Source of the DNA: Gluconacetobacter entanii
Lineage (GTDB): Bacteria; Pseudomonadota; Alphaproteobacteria; Acetobacterales; Acetobacteraceae
NCBI RefSeq assembly: GCF_003206495.1
Contig: NZ_NKUF01000004.1
Location: 1-64,000 of the forward strand
Direction: 5' to 3'
DNA: 64,000 nt
The notes under the pieces are model-generated. The model worked only from the letters and a program-made list of their open reading frames with translations. It did not search any database and was not told the origin of the DNA. The first letter of the stretch is position 1. Each line of letters opens with the position of its first letter. This document shows positions 43,548 through 53,501 of this stretch, piece by piece. Made by a program: the position numbers and the translations under genes.

Positions 43548-44960
43548 TCAGAAATGCAGCGCCCCGTCATAGGCGGCCAGCACGGCCTCATGCATGGTTT
43601 CGGAAATGGTGGGATGCGGGAACACCGTTTCCTTCAACTCCTCATCCGTCAGTTCCGATGTCCGGGCGATGACATAGCCCTGGATCATCTCCGTCACCTC
43701 GGCCCCGATCATGTGCGCGCCAAGCAGTTCGCCTGTCTGCGCGTCAAAGATGGTCTTGACCAGCCCTTCCGGCTCTCCCATCGCGATGGCCTTGCCATTG
43801 CCGATAAAGGGAAAGCGCCCGACGCGGATCTTGTAGCCCGCCTCCTTCGCCCGTGCCTCCGTCATGCCGACCGAGGCCACCTGCGGACGGCAGTAGGTGC
43901 AGCCGGGGATGTTCAGCGGATCCATCGGATGGACCTTCCGCCCGGCGATCATCTCCGCGCACATCACGCCTTCATGGCTTGCCTTGTGGGCCAGCCAGGG
44001 CGGCCCGGCAATGTCCCCGATGGCATAGACCCCCTTCTCCGCCGTGCGGCAGTAGGGATCGACCTTGATATGGGTGCGCTCGACCTCGATTGCGGTGCCT
44101 TCCAGCCCGATATTCTCGACATTGCCGACGATACCGACGGCCGAAATGACGCGATCGACCGTAATCTCCTGCGTCTTGCCGCCTGCCTCGACCTTCAGGG
44201 TCACGGTATCGGGCCCCTTGGAGACGGACACGATCTTCGCCCCCGTCAGGATCTTCATGCCCTGCTTTTCGAATGCCTTGCGTGCAAGGCCGCTGATTTC
44301 CTCATCCTCTACCGGCAGGACGCGCTCAGCAACCTCAACAATGGTCACTTCGGAGCCCATGTTGCGATAGAACGAGGCGAACTCGATCCCGATCGCCCCG
44401 GACCCGATCACCACCAGGCGCTTGGGCAGTTCCGTCGGCACCATGGCCTCGCGATAGGACCAGATCAGCTTCTGGTCCGGCTCCAGTCCCGGCAGCACGC
44501 GCGCCCGCGCACCTGTCGCGATGATGACATGCGGGGCCAGCAGCGTCGCCGCGTCTCCCCCGCCTGTCGGGGTGACCGAAACCCGGCGTCTGTCGCCCTC
44601 GCTTCCGTCAAGGCGGCCGAAGCCGTTGATGACGGTTACCTTGTTCTTCTTCAGCAGGTGCCCGACACCCGCCGAAAGCTGTGCCGAGACCGCGCGGGAG
44701 CGTTTGACCACTTTCCCAAGGTCAAAGCGCACATTGTCCGCCGCGAACCCGAATTCCCCAAGGTTATGCAGCAGGTGATTGATTTCCGACGCCCGCAGCA
44801 GCGCCTTGGTCGGGATACAGCCCCAGTTGAGGCAGATGCCGCCAAGCTGCGCGGCTTCCACCACCGCGACCTTCAGGCCAAGCTGCCCCGCGCGGATCGC
44901 GCTGACATATCCGCCGGGACCACCACCGATGATGATGACGTCAAATTGGGAAGAGTTCAT
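43548..44960 (-). CDS. lpd: Dihydrolipoyl dehydrogenase (E3)
   Basis: 470 residues. The FAD-binding VIIIGGGPGGYVSA, the redox-active disulfide in GGICLNWGCIPTK, the second Rossmann motif VVIGSGAIGIEFA, and the C-terminal HPTISETMHEAV with the catalytic His-Glu pair are all present. It reoxidises dihydrolipoamide for the pyruvate dehydrogenase complex. Start MNSSQFDV is used, 10 bases after the pdhC stop; a start seven codons earlier overlaps pdhC. Confidence 0.97.
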   Translation of the reverse strand: MNSSQFDVIIIGGGPGGYVSAIRAGQLGLKVAVVEAAQLGGICLNWGCIPTKALLRASEINHLLHNLGEFGFAADNVRFDLGKVVKRSRAVSAQLSAGVGHLLKKNKVTVINGFGRLDGSEGDRRRVSVTPTGGGDAATLLAPHVIIATGARARVLPGLEPDQKLIWSYREAMVPTELPKRLVVIGSGAIGIEFASFYRNMGSEVTIVEVAERVLPVEDEEISGLARKAFEKQGMKILTGAKIVSVSKGPDTVTLKVEAGGKTQEITVDRVISAVGIVGNVENIGLEGTAIEVERTHIKVDPYCRTAEKGVYAIGDIAGPPWLAHKASHEGVMCAEMIAGRKVHPMDPLNIPGCTYCRPQVASVGMTEARAKEAGYKIRVGRFPFIGNGKAIAMGEPEGLVKTIFDAQTGELLGAHMIGAEVTEMIQGYVIARTSELTDEELKETVFPHPTISETMHEAVLAAYDGALHF

Positions 44961-44970
44961 GCCAGCGTCC

Positions 44971-46263
44971 TCAGACCACAAGACTTAGCGGGTTTTCCAC
45001 CACGGAACGGAAGACCGAGACCCATTGCGCGGCAAGCGCGCCATCCACGACGCGATGATCCACCGACAGTGTCACGGTCATGACGGTGGCCACACGGATT
45101 TCCCCGTCCTTTACCACCGGGCGGGCTTCTCCCGCCGCAATGGCGAGGATGGCGGCCTGTGGCGGGTTGATGATGGCGGAGAACGCCTTCACCCCCATCA
45201 TCCCCATGTTGGAGATGGAGAACGTGCCGCCCTGGAATTCATGGGGCTTGAGCTTCCCCTCACGCGCGCGCCGGATCAGGCCGCGCGTCTCCGTGCTGAT
45301 CTGGCCAAGGCTTTTCAGGTCGGCCTGCCGGACGATGGGCGTGATCAGCCCGTCAGGGATGGAAACCGCCATCGAGATGTCGATATTGTCGTAATGGACA
45401 GTCACGTCGCCCGCATGGGAGACATTGACATCGGGCACCCGGCGCAACGTGATGGCCGCTGCCTTGATGAGCATGTCGTTGACCGAGATCTTGTAGGCCC
45501 CTGCCCCGTCCGCAGGCGATGCCGCGTTCAGTTGGGAACGCAGGGCCAGAAGCGCGTCGAGTTCGACATCCATCTCCACATAAAAATGCGGAATGGTCGA
45601 TTTCGCTTCGGTCAGGCGACGGGCGATCACCTTGCGCATCGTCGAATTGGCGACGGTGTGATGGGGGGTATCGGCCGCGATCGCAACGCCCTGCATTGCG
45701 GGCGGCTGTGCTGGCGCTGCGGGCTGTGGCGGTGCGGCAGGTTGTGCCGCGGCCTGTTCGACATCGCGGCGGACGATCCGCCCGTTCGGACCACTGCCCT
45801 TGAGCGTGGACAGGTCGATCCCTTTCTGGCCGGCGATGCGGCGTGCCAGCGGAGAGGCGAAAATACGCTTCCCCTTCGCCGGTCCGGCTGCTGCAGGCGT
45901 CGCAGGGGCAGCCGATCCGGATGTACCGGTCACAGGCGCAGCCGATGCCGTGGGGGCCGGCGTGGGCGCCGGGGCCGCTGCCGCAGGTGCAGGGGCGCCG
46001 GGCGCATCGGGCACGGCCTCGCCTTCGGCGACGAGGATGGCGATCGGCGTGTTGACCTTGATGGCCTCGGCCCCCTCATCCACCAGGATGCGGCCAAGCA
46101 CGCCCTCGTCCACGGCCTCGACTTCCATCGTGGCCTTGTCCGTCTCGATCTCGGCGACGACGTCGCCCGCACTGACCGCCTCGCCTTCCTTCTTCAGCCA
46201 GCGCAGCAGCTTGCCTTCCGTCATGGTGGGAGACAGGGCCGGCATCAGGATATTCGTGGACAT
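44971..46263 (-). CDS. pdhC: Pyruvate dehydrogenase E2 (dihydrolipoamide acetyltransferase)
   Basis: 430 residues in three parts. Lipoyl domain at residues 1-76 with the lipoylated Lys in [10 protein letters not shown]; an Ala/Pro-rich linker; the peripheral-subunit-binding domain ([18 protein letters not shown]...[11 protein letters not shown]); and the catalytic core ending in [13 protein letters not shown]. It passes the acetyl group to CoA. One lipoyl domain here, with another on PdhB. Gap of 12 bases to pdhB. Confidence 0.96.
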   Translation of the reverse strand: MSTNILMPALSPTMTEGKLLRWLKKEGEAVSAGDVVAEIETDKATMEVEAVDEGVLGRILVDEGAEAIKVNTPIAILVAEGEAVPDAPGAPAPAAAAPAPTPAPTASAAPVTGTSGSAAPATPAAAGPAKGKRIFASPLARRIAGQKGIDLSTLKGSGPNGRIVRRDVEQAAAQPAAPPQPAAPAQPPAMQGVAIAADTPHHTVANSTMRKVIARRLTEAKSTIPHFYVEMDVELDALLALRSQLNAASPADGAGAYKISVNDMLIKAAAITLRRVPDVNVSHAGDVTVHYDNIDISMAVSIPDGLITPIVRQADLKSLGQISTETRGLIRRAREGKLKPHEFQGGTFSISNMGMMGVKAFSAIINPPQAAILAIAAGEARPVVKDGEIRVATVMTVTLSVDHRVVDGALAAQWVSVFRSVVENPLSLVV

Positions 46264-46275
46264 CGCGTTGCTCCC

Positions 46276-47637
46276 TCAGACAATCTGCCGGACGGCGTTG
46301 AGGATCCACTCGACATTGGGCAATGCCAGCTTTTCAAGGTTGGCGGCAAACGGCATCGGCACGTCGGCGCCCGCCACGCGCACCGGCGGGGCGTCAAGGT
46401 AGTCGAACGCATGTTCGATCACCTGCATGGCAATCTCCGCACCGATCCCGGCGAAGGGCCAGCCTTCCTCGACACAGACAAGGCGGCTGGTCTTCCTGAC
46501 GCTGTTGACGACCGTTTCGGTGTCAAGGGGACGGATCGTGCGCAGGTTGATCACCTCCGCGCTGATGCCCTGTTCCGCCAGCTTTGCCGCCGCCTCAAGT
46601 GCGACACCAACCATGATGGAGAATGTCACGATGGTGACGTCGCTACCCTCGCGTTCGACCTTTGCCCTGCCGATGGGCAGGATGAAATCCTCATCCACGG
46701 GACAGGGGAATTTCTGTCCGTACAGGATCTCGTTTTCAAGGAAGATGACCGGGTTGGGATCGCGGATCGCGGCACGCAGCAGGCCCTTTGCATCGGCGGC
46801 GGACCATGGGGTGACGACCTTCAGGCCGGGGACATGGCCATACCAGCTTGCATAGCACTGCGAATGCTGTGCCCCCACCCGCGCCGCTGCACCGTTGGGA
46901 CCGCGGAAGACGATGGGGCACGACATCTGCCCGCCCGACATGTAGCGCGTCTTGGCGGCGGAATTGATGATCTGGTCAATGGCCTGCATGGCGAAATTCA
47001 TGGTCATGAATTCCACGATCGGCTTCAGCCCCGTAAGGGCCGCGCCAATCGCCATGCCGGTGAAACCCTGCTCGGTGATCGGGGTGTCGATGACCCGCTT
47101 TTCACCGAATTCGTCCAGCAGCCCCTGCGAGACCTTGTACGCACCCTGATACTGCGCGACCTCTTCACCAATCAGGAACACGTCCTCATCACGGCGCAGT
47201 TCCGCCGCCATGGCATCGCGCAGGGCTTCGCGCACCGTAATCTCGCTCGTCTCGCCCCAGTCCTTTTCGATGCCGGCCTGCGCTACTGGCGCGGGCTGCG
47301 TGGGGGGCGTGGTGGCGGGAGCTGTCGCCACGGGGGCGGCACCTGTGCTCGGCGCGGGTTCGGCAGGCGTCGCATCGGCGGCGGAACTGTCCTCCCCGGG
47401 GGCAAGGAGAATGGCGATAGGCGTGTTGACGGCGATGTTTTCCGTCCCTTCGGGCACCAGCACCCGACCGATGGTTCCCTCTTCCACGGCCTCGACTTCC
47501 ATCGTGGCCTTGTCGGTCTCGATCTCGGCAATCACGTCGCCGGGGGCCACGTCTTCCCCGGTATTCTTCAGCCAGCGGGCCAGCTTCCCTTCCGTCATCG
47601 TGGGGGACAGGGCGGGCATCAATATCTGTATGGGCAT
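46276..47637 (-). CDS. pdhB: Pyruvate dehydrogenase E1 beta subunit with N-terminal lipoyl domain
   Basis: 453 residues. The first ~78 are a complete lipoyl domain with [15 protein letters not shown], almost the same as that of E2, then a Pro/Ala/Thr linker to about residue 130, and the E1-beta transketolase-like fold ([49 protein letters not shown]). Fusion of a lipoyl domain to E1-beta is a known alphaproteobacterial trait. It pairs with PdhA to decarboxylate pyruvate using thiamine diphosphate. Confidence 0.96.
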   Translation of the reverse strand: MPIQILMPALSPTMTEGKLARWLKNTGEDVAPGDVIAEIETDKATMEVEAVEEGTIGRVLVPEGTENIAVNTPIAILLAPGEDSSAADATPAEPAPSTGAAPVATAPATTPPTQPAPVAQAGIEKDWGETSEITVREALRDAMAAELRRDEDVFLIGEEVAQYQGAYKVSQGLLDEFGEKRVIDTPITEQGFTGMAIGAALTGLKPIVEFMTMNFAMQAIDQIINSAAKTRYMSGGQMSCPIVFRGPNGAAARVGAQHSQCYASWYGHVPGLKVVTPWSAADAKGLLRAAIRDPNPVIFLENEILYGQKFPCPVDEDFILPIGRAKVEREGSDVTIVTFSIMVGVALEAAAKLAEQGISAEVINLRTIRPLDTETVVNSVRKTSRLVCVEEGWPFAGIGAEIAMQVIEHAFDYLDAPPVRVAGADVPMPFAANLEKLALPNVEWILNAVRQIV

Positions 47638-47643
47638 CTGTGT

Positions 47644-48654
47644 TCAGCTTTCGACAAGCACATCGGTCCACAGTTCGGACGGATCTGGTTCGGGGCTGGT
47701 CTGGGCGAAGTCACTGGCATCGGTCACGATGGCCTTGACCTTGGTGTCGATGGCTTTCAGTTCGTCTTCCGTCGTGCCCATGGCCAGAAGTTCCTTGCGC
47801 GCACGTTCGATCGGATCGTGGTTCCTGCGCATTTCCTCCACTTCGGAACGCTGGCGGTATTTGGCCGGGTCGGACATCGAATGACCGCGATAACGGTAGG
47901 TATCGACCTCCAGCAGCACCGGCCCCCTGCCCGCGCGGCAGTGGGCGACGGCATCGCGCGCCGCATTGCGCACGGCCTCCACATCCATGCCATCGACATG
48001 GAAGCCGGGAATGCCCCACGGTTCGCCATTGCGCCACAGTTCACGCGAGGCGGAGGCGCGCTCCACGCTGGTGCCCATTCCGTAATGGTTGTTTTCAAGG
48101 ACGAAGATGCACGGCAGTTTATGCAGGGCGGCAAGGTTGAAGCTCTCGTAAACCTGCCCCTGGTTGGACGCGCCCTCGCCATAATAGGTGACCGAGACCT
48201 CGTCCGTGCCGCGGTACTTGTTGGCGAAGGCAAGGCCGATGCCCAGCGAGACCTGCGCGCCGACGATGCCGTGGCCGCCATAGAAGTTCTTCTCGCGGGA
48301 GAACATGTGCATCGATCCCCCCTTGCCATGGGAATACCCGCCTTCACGTCCGGTCAGTTCCGCCATGACCCCGCGCGGCGTCATGCCCGCGGCCAGCATC
48401 TGCCCATGGTCACGGTAGGAGGTGATGATCTTGTCCCCGTCCTTGAGTTCCATCTGGATGCCGACCACCACGGCTTCCTGCCCGATATACAGGTGGCAGA
48501 AACCGCCGATCAGGCCCATGCCGTAAAGCTGTCCCGCCCGCTCCTCGAAACGGCGGATCAGGACCATCTGGTAATAGGCTTCCTGCAGTTCGGCCTGGGT
48601 CATGGCCTGGCTGTTGCGGCCGCCTTCGACATCGGAAACTTGTTTCTCACTCAT
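47644..48654 (-). CDS. pdhA: Pyruvate dehydrogenase E1 alpha subunit
   Basis: 336 residues. The thiamine diphosphate motif GEGASNQGQVYESFNLAALHKLPCIFVLENN is clear, with HGIVGAQVSLGIGLAFA before it and the phosphorylation-loop-like YRYRGHSMSDPAKYR after. It forms E1 with PdhB. It is the first gene of pdhABC-lpd, and now stands 84 bases downstream of moaC on the same strand. In most alphaproteobacteria ftsB is in that upstream place. Confidence 0.97.
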   Translation of the reverse strand: MSEKQVSDVEGGRNSQAMTQAELQEAYYQMVLIRRFEERAGQLYGMGLIGGFCHLYIGQEAVVVGIQMELKDGDKIITSYRDHGQMLAAGMTPRGVMAELTGREGGYSHGKGGSMHMFSREKNFYGGHGIVGAQVSLGIGLAFANKYRGTDEVSVTYYGEGASNQGQVYESFNLAALHKLPCIFVLENNHYGMGTSVERASASRELWRNGEPWGIPGFHVDGMDVEAVRNAARDAVAHCRAGRGPVLLEVDTYRYRGHSMSDPAKYRQRSEVEEMRRNHDPIERARKELLAMGTTEDELKAIDTKVKAIVTDASDFAQTSPEPDPSELWTDVLVES

Positions 48655-48738
48655 TGAGTGTCCTTGCCTTCTTACATGACGTACAGACCGGGCCAGACCA
48701 GAGGATCGCGCGGCAGCACCGGCTGATGCAGTCTCTGG

Positions 48739-49236
48739 TTATCTGGAGGGCGGTGCCGTCCTTTCATAAAGCCCTGACGCGCCGCCGGATTTATGGTGCA
48801 GGCAAATTTGACCGATCTCCATGTCGCGATCGACGGCCTTGCACATGTCATACAGTGTCAGTCCGGCCACGCAGACAGCCGTCAGGGCCTCCATTTCCAC
48901 GCCTGTCGGACCCGTGGTGCGGACGCGGGCGGTAATCTCGATGCCGGTGTCATCGGCCATGGGGGCAAGGTCCACCTTGACCGAGGACAGTGCAAGCGGA
49001 TGGCAGAGCGGAATGAGGTCCGACGTCTTCTTTGCCGCCATGATGCCAGCGATCCGCGCGGCGGCCAGCACGTCCCCCTTTGGCGCGGTGCCGGACAGGA
49101 TCATGTCGAGTGTCGTGCGACGCATGGTGATGCGGCCCTTCGCCACGGCTTCGCGCAGGGTCGTCGCCTTCCCCGATACGTCCACCATCGTGGCATTGCC
49201 TGCCGCGTCGAGGTGCGAAAGGGTTGCCCCCGTCAT
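48739..49236 (-). CDS. moaC: Cyclic pyranopterin monophosphate synthase
   Basis: 165 residues. It forms cPMP from the MoaA product in the first stage of molybdenum cofactor synthesis. [45 protein letters not shown] and the catalytic GVEMEALTA...LYDMCKAVD follow family order. ATG overlaps trpC by 4 bases. moeA, its usual downstream neighbour, is 13 kb away on the other strand, which marks the inversion. Confidence 0.96.
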   Translation of the reverse strand: MTGATLSHLDAAGNATMVDVSGKATTLREAVAKGRITMRRTTLDMILSGTAPKGDVLAAARIAGIMAAKKTSDLIPLCHPLALSSVKVDLAPMADDTGIEITARVRTTGPTGVEMEALTAVCVAGLTLYDMCKAVDRDMEIGQICLHHKSGGASGLYERTAPPSR

Positions 49237-50099
49237 GCCTGGGCGGTGCCCAGCAGCGTGCGGACCGCGTTTTCGAGGTCATCCGCGCGCAGCAGGCTTT
49301 CCCCCACAAGAAAGCCGCTTGCGCCCACGGCATTCAGCTTCACGATGTCCTCATGCGTGCGGATGCCGCTTTCGGAGACGATGATCCTGTCGGGCGGGAC
49401 CATCGGCGCGAGTTCGATCGTCGTGTTCAGGTCGGTCTTGAGCGTCTTGAGGTTGCGGTTGTTGATACCGATCAGGGATGTATCGAGCGCGAGCGCACGG
49501 TTCAGTTCCTGCTCGTCATGCACCTCCACCAGCACATCCATGTCCAGTCCCCGCGCAATGTCGAGGAGTTCCGCGGCCTCTGCATCCGTCAGGATCGCCA
49601 TGATCAGCAGGATGCAGTCTGCGCCGATCAGGCGGCTTTCATGCACCTGCCACGGGTCAAGGATGAAGTCCTTGCGCAGGATCGGCAGCTTGCACGCCTC
49701 CCGCACGCGGGTCAGGTCTTCGGCGCTGCCGTGGAAGCACGACCCTTCGGTCAGCACGGAGATGCACGCGGCACCCGCTTGCTCGTACTGCTGCGCGATC
49801 AGGGTTGGCTGGTAATCCGCACGCAGGATGCCGGCGGAGGGAGAGGCCTTCTTTATTTCCGCGATCAGCCCGATCTGGTGATCGGCCGTGCGCTGCTTGA
49901 GCGCCTGTCCGAAGCCGCGCGGCGGGGTTGCCACCTCACGCGCCCGCGCGGTGATTTCCTTGAGCGGCGTGACGGTCGCACGCTGCGCCACATCCACCCG
50001 GGTGCGGGCGCAGATACGGTCGAGCACATCGGGCAAATCATCGGCATCCAGGTCCGGGACAGAATCGGTCTGTTGCGGCATCATTGGCGTGTCGTTCAT
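49233..50099 (-). CDS. trpC: Indole-3-glycerol phosphate synthase
   Basis: 288 residues. A TIM barrel closing the indole ring in tryptophan synthesis. [61 protein letters not shown] and [12 protein letters not shown] carry the catalytic residues. Gap of 16 bases after trpD. The N-terminal ~25 residues are an acidic extension. Confidence 0.96.
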   Translation of the reverse strand: MNDTPMMPQQTDSVPDLDADDLPDVLDRICARTRVDVAQRATVTPLKEITARAREVATPPRGFGQALKQRTADHQIGLIAEIKKASPSAGILRADYQPTLIAQQYEQAGAACISVLTEGSCFHGSAEDLTRVREACKLPILRKDFILDPWQVHESRLIGADCILLIMAILTDAEAAELLDIARGLDMDVLVEVHDEQELNRALALDTSLIGINNRNLKTLKTDLNTTIELAPMVPPDRIIVSESGIRTHEDIVKLNAVGASGFLVGESLLRADDLENAVRTLLGTAQA

Positions 50100-50115
50100 T
50101 TTTTACCCTGTTACT

Positions 50116-51216
50116 CTATTCTGGCCTGTCCGCCCGGCATTCACGAACGGCTTGCAGCACGGCATGCGCCGCGCCATTGTCAAGAACGCTGGCGGCCAAG
50201 GCAACGTTCGTACGCAGGGCGACAATATCCAGCCTGTCGCCCTGAATGATATTTCCCCGCCCCGCCACATGCAGCGCAACGGCCGCATTCAGCAGCACCG
50301 TGTCGCGATAGGCGCCATGTGCGCCGCACAGCAGGTCGTTCAGCGCCCGGGCATTGTGCCGGGGCGTGCCCCCGGCGATGGCCTCGATCGGCGCGGGCGG
50401 CAGTCCCGCGTCCCCGGCCGTCACGACCCAGTCGCGGATGACCCCGCCATCAAGCGCGCAGATGCGGTTTTCCCCTGCCAGGGTCAGTTCATCGACCCAG
50501 CGCCTGTCGCCGCACGCGCCACTGACGCTCCAGACACAGTGCGATCCCTCATCCCGCAGGGTCTCGACCATCGGGCGCTGCCAGCGCGGGTCGAACACGC
50601 CCACCAGTTGACGGCGCACATGGCCCGGATTGCATAGCGGACCGACAAGGTTGAAGATGGTCCGGAACCCGAGTTCACGCCGGACCTGTCCCACATGGCG
50701 TAGGGCGGGATGGTGGTTCGGCGCGGCAAGGAACGCAACCCGGCAGGCATGGACCTGTGCGCGGATGTCGTCATGCCCGTCCGGCAGGCCAACCCCGAGT
50801 TCAAGCAGCACGTCCGTCGCCCCCGAGCGTGAGGACAGTGCCCGGTTGCCATGCTTGATGACCGGTACCTCGAGCGCTGCCAGCACAAAGGCCACGGCAG
50901 TGGAGACGTTGAAGGTGCCAAGCCCGTCGCCTCCGGTGCCGCAGACGTCGATGGCCCCGTCCGGCAGGTCCTTCACGCCGATCATGCGTGCGCGTATCGC
51001 GCTGACGGCGGCGCGCAGTTCACCCGCCGTCTCGCCCTTCATGTGAAGGGCGGTAAGGAACGCGGCGAGACGGATGTCGGAGACCTGCCCGTCCATGACC
51101 TGCGCGAAAATCCCTTCCGCCACCGGAAGCGGAAGGTCATGGCCAAGCAGCAGGTCCTTCATCACGGAGCGGAAATCGGCGACCACAGGGGCGGACGGGC
51201 CGGATGACTGTGTCAT
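50116..51216 (-). CDS. trpD: Anthranilate phosphoribosyltransferase
   Basis: 366 residues. It transfers phosphoribosyl from PRPP to anthranilate. CGTGGDGLGTFNVSTAVAFV is the PRPP loop, KHGNRALSSRSGATDVLLELG and GPLCNPGHVRRQLVG follow. A basic start region ends in MTQSSGPS. Follows trpG by 6 bases. Confidence 0.96.
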   Translation of the reverse strand: MTQSSGPSAPVVADFRSVMKDLLLGHDLPLPVAEGIFAQVMDGQVSDIRLAAFLTALHMKGETAGELRAAVSAIRARMIGVKDLPDGAIDVCGTGGDGLGTFNVSTAVAFVLAALEVPVIKHGNRALSSRSGATDVLLELGVGLPDGHDDIRAQVHACRVAFLAAPNHHPALRHVGQVRRELGFRTIFNLVGPLCNPGHVRRQLVGVFDPRWQRPMVETLRDEGSHCVWSVSGACGDRRWVDELTLAGENRICALDGGVIRDWVVTAGDAGLPPAPIEAIAGGTPRHNARALNDLLCGAHGAYRDTVLLNAAVALHVAGRGNIIQGDRLDIVALRTNVALAASVLDNGAAHAVLQAVRECRADRPE

Positions 51217-51222
51217 GGCCGC

Positions 51223-51825
51223 TCAGGCAGCCCGGGATTTGGACGGTACGCTGCCGGTGCGCGCGATGGACAGGAAGTTGGCCAGGATATCGTGGCCGTG
51301 TTCCGAGGCGATGCTTTCGGGATGGAACTGCACCCCGAAGATCGGCAGGTCACGATGCCGCAGTCCCATGATGACCCCGTCGGCCGTCCATGCCGTGGGT
51401 ACCAGCGTATCGGGCAGCGTATCAGGATCGACGGTCAGGCTGTGGTAGCGGGTGGCGCGGAACGGGTCCGGCAGGCCGGTGAAGATGTCCGTCCCGTCAT
51501 GCATGACGGGCGAGACCTTGCCATGCATCGGGATGGGGGCGCGCACGACCTTGCCGCCAAAGACCTGGCCAATCGACTGGTGGCCGAGGCAGACGCCAAA
51601 CATGGGGATTTCCCCTGCCGCGCGCGCGATCAGGTCGCAGCAGATTCCGGCTTCGTTCGGGGATCGGGGGCCGGGTGAAAACACGATCGCCTCGGGCTTG
51701 AGGCGCATCGCCTCATCGACGCTCAGCGCATCATTGCGGCGGACGTCACAGCGTTCCCCCAGATCCCCCAGATAGTGGACAAGGTTGAAGGTGAAGCTGT
51801 CATAATTGTCGATCAACAGGATCAT
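51223..51825 (-). CDS. trpG: Anthranilate synthase component II (glutamine amidotransferase)
   Basis: 200 residues of class I glutaminase. [29 protein letters not shown], nucleophile Cys in [15 protein letters not shown], and [10 protein letters not shown] near the end. It provides ammonia to TrpE. The same protein may serve p-aminobenzoate synthesis (PabA); a separate pabA was not seen. An 86-base gap with a hairpin separates it from trpE. Confidence 0.94.
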   Translation of the reverse strand: MILLIDNYDSFTFNLVHYLGDLGERCDVRRNDALSVDEAMRLKPEAIVFSPGPRSPNEAGICCDLIARAAGEIPMFGVCLGHQSIGQVFGGKVVRAPIPMHGKVSPVMHDGTDIFTGLPDPFRATRYHSLTVDPDTLPDTLVPTAWTADGVIMGLRHRDLPIFGVQFHPESIASEHGHDILANFLSIARTGSVPSKSRAA

Positions 51826-51880
51826 GACGATATCATGACCTTCCGGCGTGGCAGGGTCAAATCCCTGTTGGGGGGATCGG

Positions 51881-51916
51881 TAAAATAAATGTGTATATTC
51901 CCGTACAACATTTATT
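51881..51916 (-). promoter_or_regulatory. AT-rich hairpin between trpE and trpG
   Basis: Arms AATAAATGT (51884-51892) and ACATTTATT (51908-51916), with GTA/TAC inner pairs, spanning the trpE stop codon. TTTTA follows on the minus strand. It could lower trpG-to-moaC expression by partial termination, or stabilise the trpE message. Confidence 0.4.
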
Positions 51917-53501
51917 CACCCGCCCGGTCTGGCTGTTCGCGACTGGCGAAGCGGACGGCCTCCTCCGCCGCGCGGAACAGGGCGCGGGCTTTCTGGCGGG
52001 TTTCCTCGTATTCGGCCTCGGGGACGCTGTCGGCGACGACACCGCACCCGGCCTGCACATACATCCTGCCGTTCTTGACGACCGCCATGCGCAGCCCGAT
52101 GCAGGTATCCATCTGTCCTTCGGGACCGAAATAGCCGATGCACCCGGCATAGGTCGCCCGCCGTGTGGGTTCGACCTCGTCGATGATTTCCATGGCCCGG
52201 ATCTTGGGCGCGCCGGTAAGCGTGCCGGCAGGAAACCCCGCCATCAGCGCATCAAGTGCTTCAAGCTCCGGCCGGATGGTCCCCTCCACATTGGAGGAGA
52301 TGTGCATCACATGGCTGAACCGTTCGATGACGAACTGTTCCGTCACCCTGACGGAGCCAAGTTCGCACGCCTTGCCCACGTCGTTGCGGCCAAGGTCGAT
52401 CAGCATGAGGTGTTCGGCACGTTCCTTGGGGTCCGCCAGGAGATCCTGCTCCAGCGCCATGTCTTCGGCGGCGGTGCGCCCACGCGGGCGTGTGCCGGCA
52501 AGGGGGCGCACCGTCATCGTGCCATCGCGCAGCCGTACCAGGATCTCTGGTGAGGAGCCGACAAGGCTGAACCCGTCAAGGTCGAGGTAAAACAGGAACG
52601 GCGCGGGATTGATCCGGCGCAGCGCGCGGTACAGCGCGAATGGCGGCAGTGTGAATTCCGCCTCGAACCGCTGGCTGGGCACGACCTGGAACGCATCGCC
52701 CGCAGCGATGTAGTCCTGGATGCGACGCACCACCGCACAGAATTCTTCCCGCGTGAACGGCGACGTGGGTACCGGCGGGGCAATGGTCCCCGTCTCCGGT
52801 TGCGGCGTGGGCAAAGGCGTGGCCAGCGCCGCGCCGGCCTGTCGCAGGAGATCCTGCCCCCTGTCCCATATCGCCTCGGCCGGGATATCGGCGTCGGGGC
52901 GCAATGGCACCGCCAGCAGCAGTTCGTCGCGCACCGTGTCGAAAATGGCGAACAGGCCGGGGCGGATCATGATCCCCTCGGGCAGGTCGAGGTCATCGGG
53001 CGGAATATCCGGCAGGTATTCCATCTGCCGGATCATGTCATAGCCGAGATAGCCGAACACCCCGCCCGTCATCGGGGGAAGATGGTCCGGGAGTTCGATG
53101 CGGCTGGCGTGCAGTACGTCACGCAGGGAGTCCAGTGGCGGACGCTCATCAGGGCGGAATTCATGCCGGGCGGCGGACGGGTCCGTACACAGGCTGGCGC
53201 GGCCGTCATGGCAGCGCCAGATCAGGTCCGGCAGCAGGCCGATGACCGAATAGCGCCCGCGCGAGACCCCTCCCTCCACGCTTTCGAACAGAAAGGCGTT
53301 GCGTCCACCCGTGCCGCCGCCATGACGCTTCGCCAGTGGTGACAGGTGCAGGAAGGCTGCGACCGGTGTCAGCAGGTCCGCAGGTTCCACCCGCCATGCG
53401 ACCGTCGCCTTCCCGGCGCGCAGCAGGGCCAGCGCCGCTTCCCGGTCGGAAGCAGGCATTGCCCGGAACGAAGGGATGAACTGCGAAGGGTCTGTACTCA
53501 C
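51912..53501 (-). CDS. trpE: Anthranilate synthase component I
   Basis: 529 residues. It makes anthranilate from chorismate with TrpG. The N-terminal half has the tryptophan-sensing region ([19 protein letters not shown]), and the chorismate-binding core follows ([52 protein letters not shown], GGRxYxx-like end). ATG overlaps the ppiD stop by 4 bases. Confidence 0.96.
   Translation of the reverse strand: MSTDPSQFIPSFRAMPASDREAALALLRAGKATVAWRVEPADLLTPVAAFLHLSPLAKRHGGGTGGRNAFLFESVEGGVSRGRYSVIGLLPDLIWRCHDGRASLCTDPSAARHEFRPDERPPLDSLRDVLHASRIELPDHLPPMTGGVFGYLGYDMIRQMEYLPDIPPDDLDLPEGIMIRPGLFAIFDTVRDELLLAVPLRPDADIPAEAIWDRGQDLLRQAGAALATPLPTPQPETGTIAPPVPTSPFTREEFCAVVRRIQDYIAAGDAFQVVPSQRFEAEFTLPPFALYRALRRINPAPFLFYLDLDGFSLVGSSPEILVRLRDGTMTVRPLAGTRPRGRTAAEDMALEQDLLADPKERAEHLMLIDLGRNDVGKACELGSVRVTEQFVIERFSHVMHISSNVEGTIRPELEALDALMAGFPAGTLTGAPKIRAMEIIDEVEPTRRATYAGCIGYFGPEGQMDTCIGLRMAVVKNGRMYVQAGCGVVADSVPEAEYEETRQKARALFRAAEEAVRFASREQPDRAGE

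Noticed and set aside
45025-48657. A 1210-codon open frame on the plus strand
   Set aside because: It is antisense to pdhC, pdhB and pdhA and arises from their GC-biased codons; it is full of His, Arg and Gly and has no family features.
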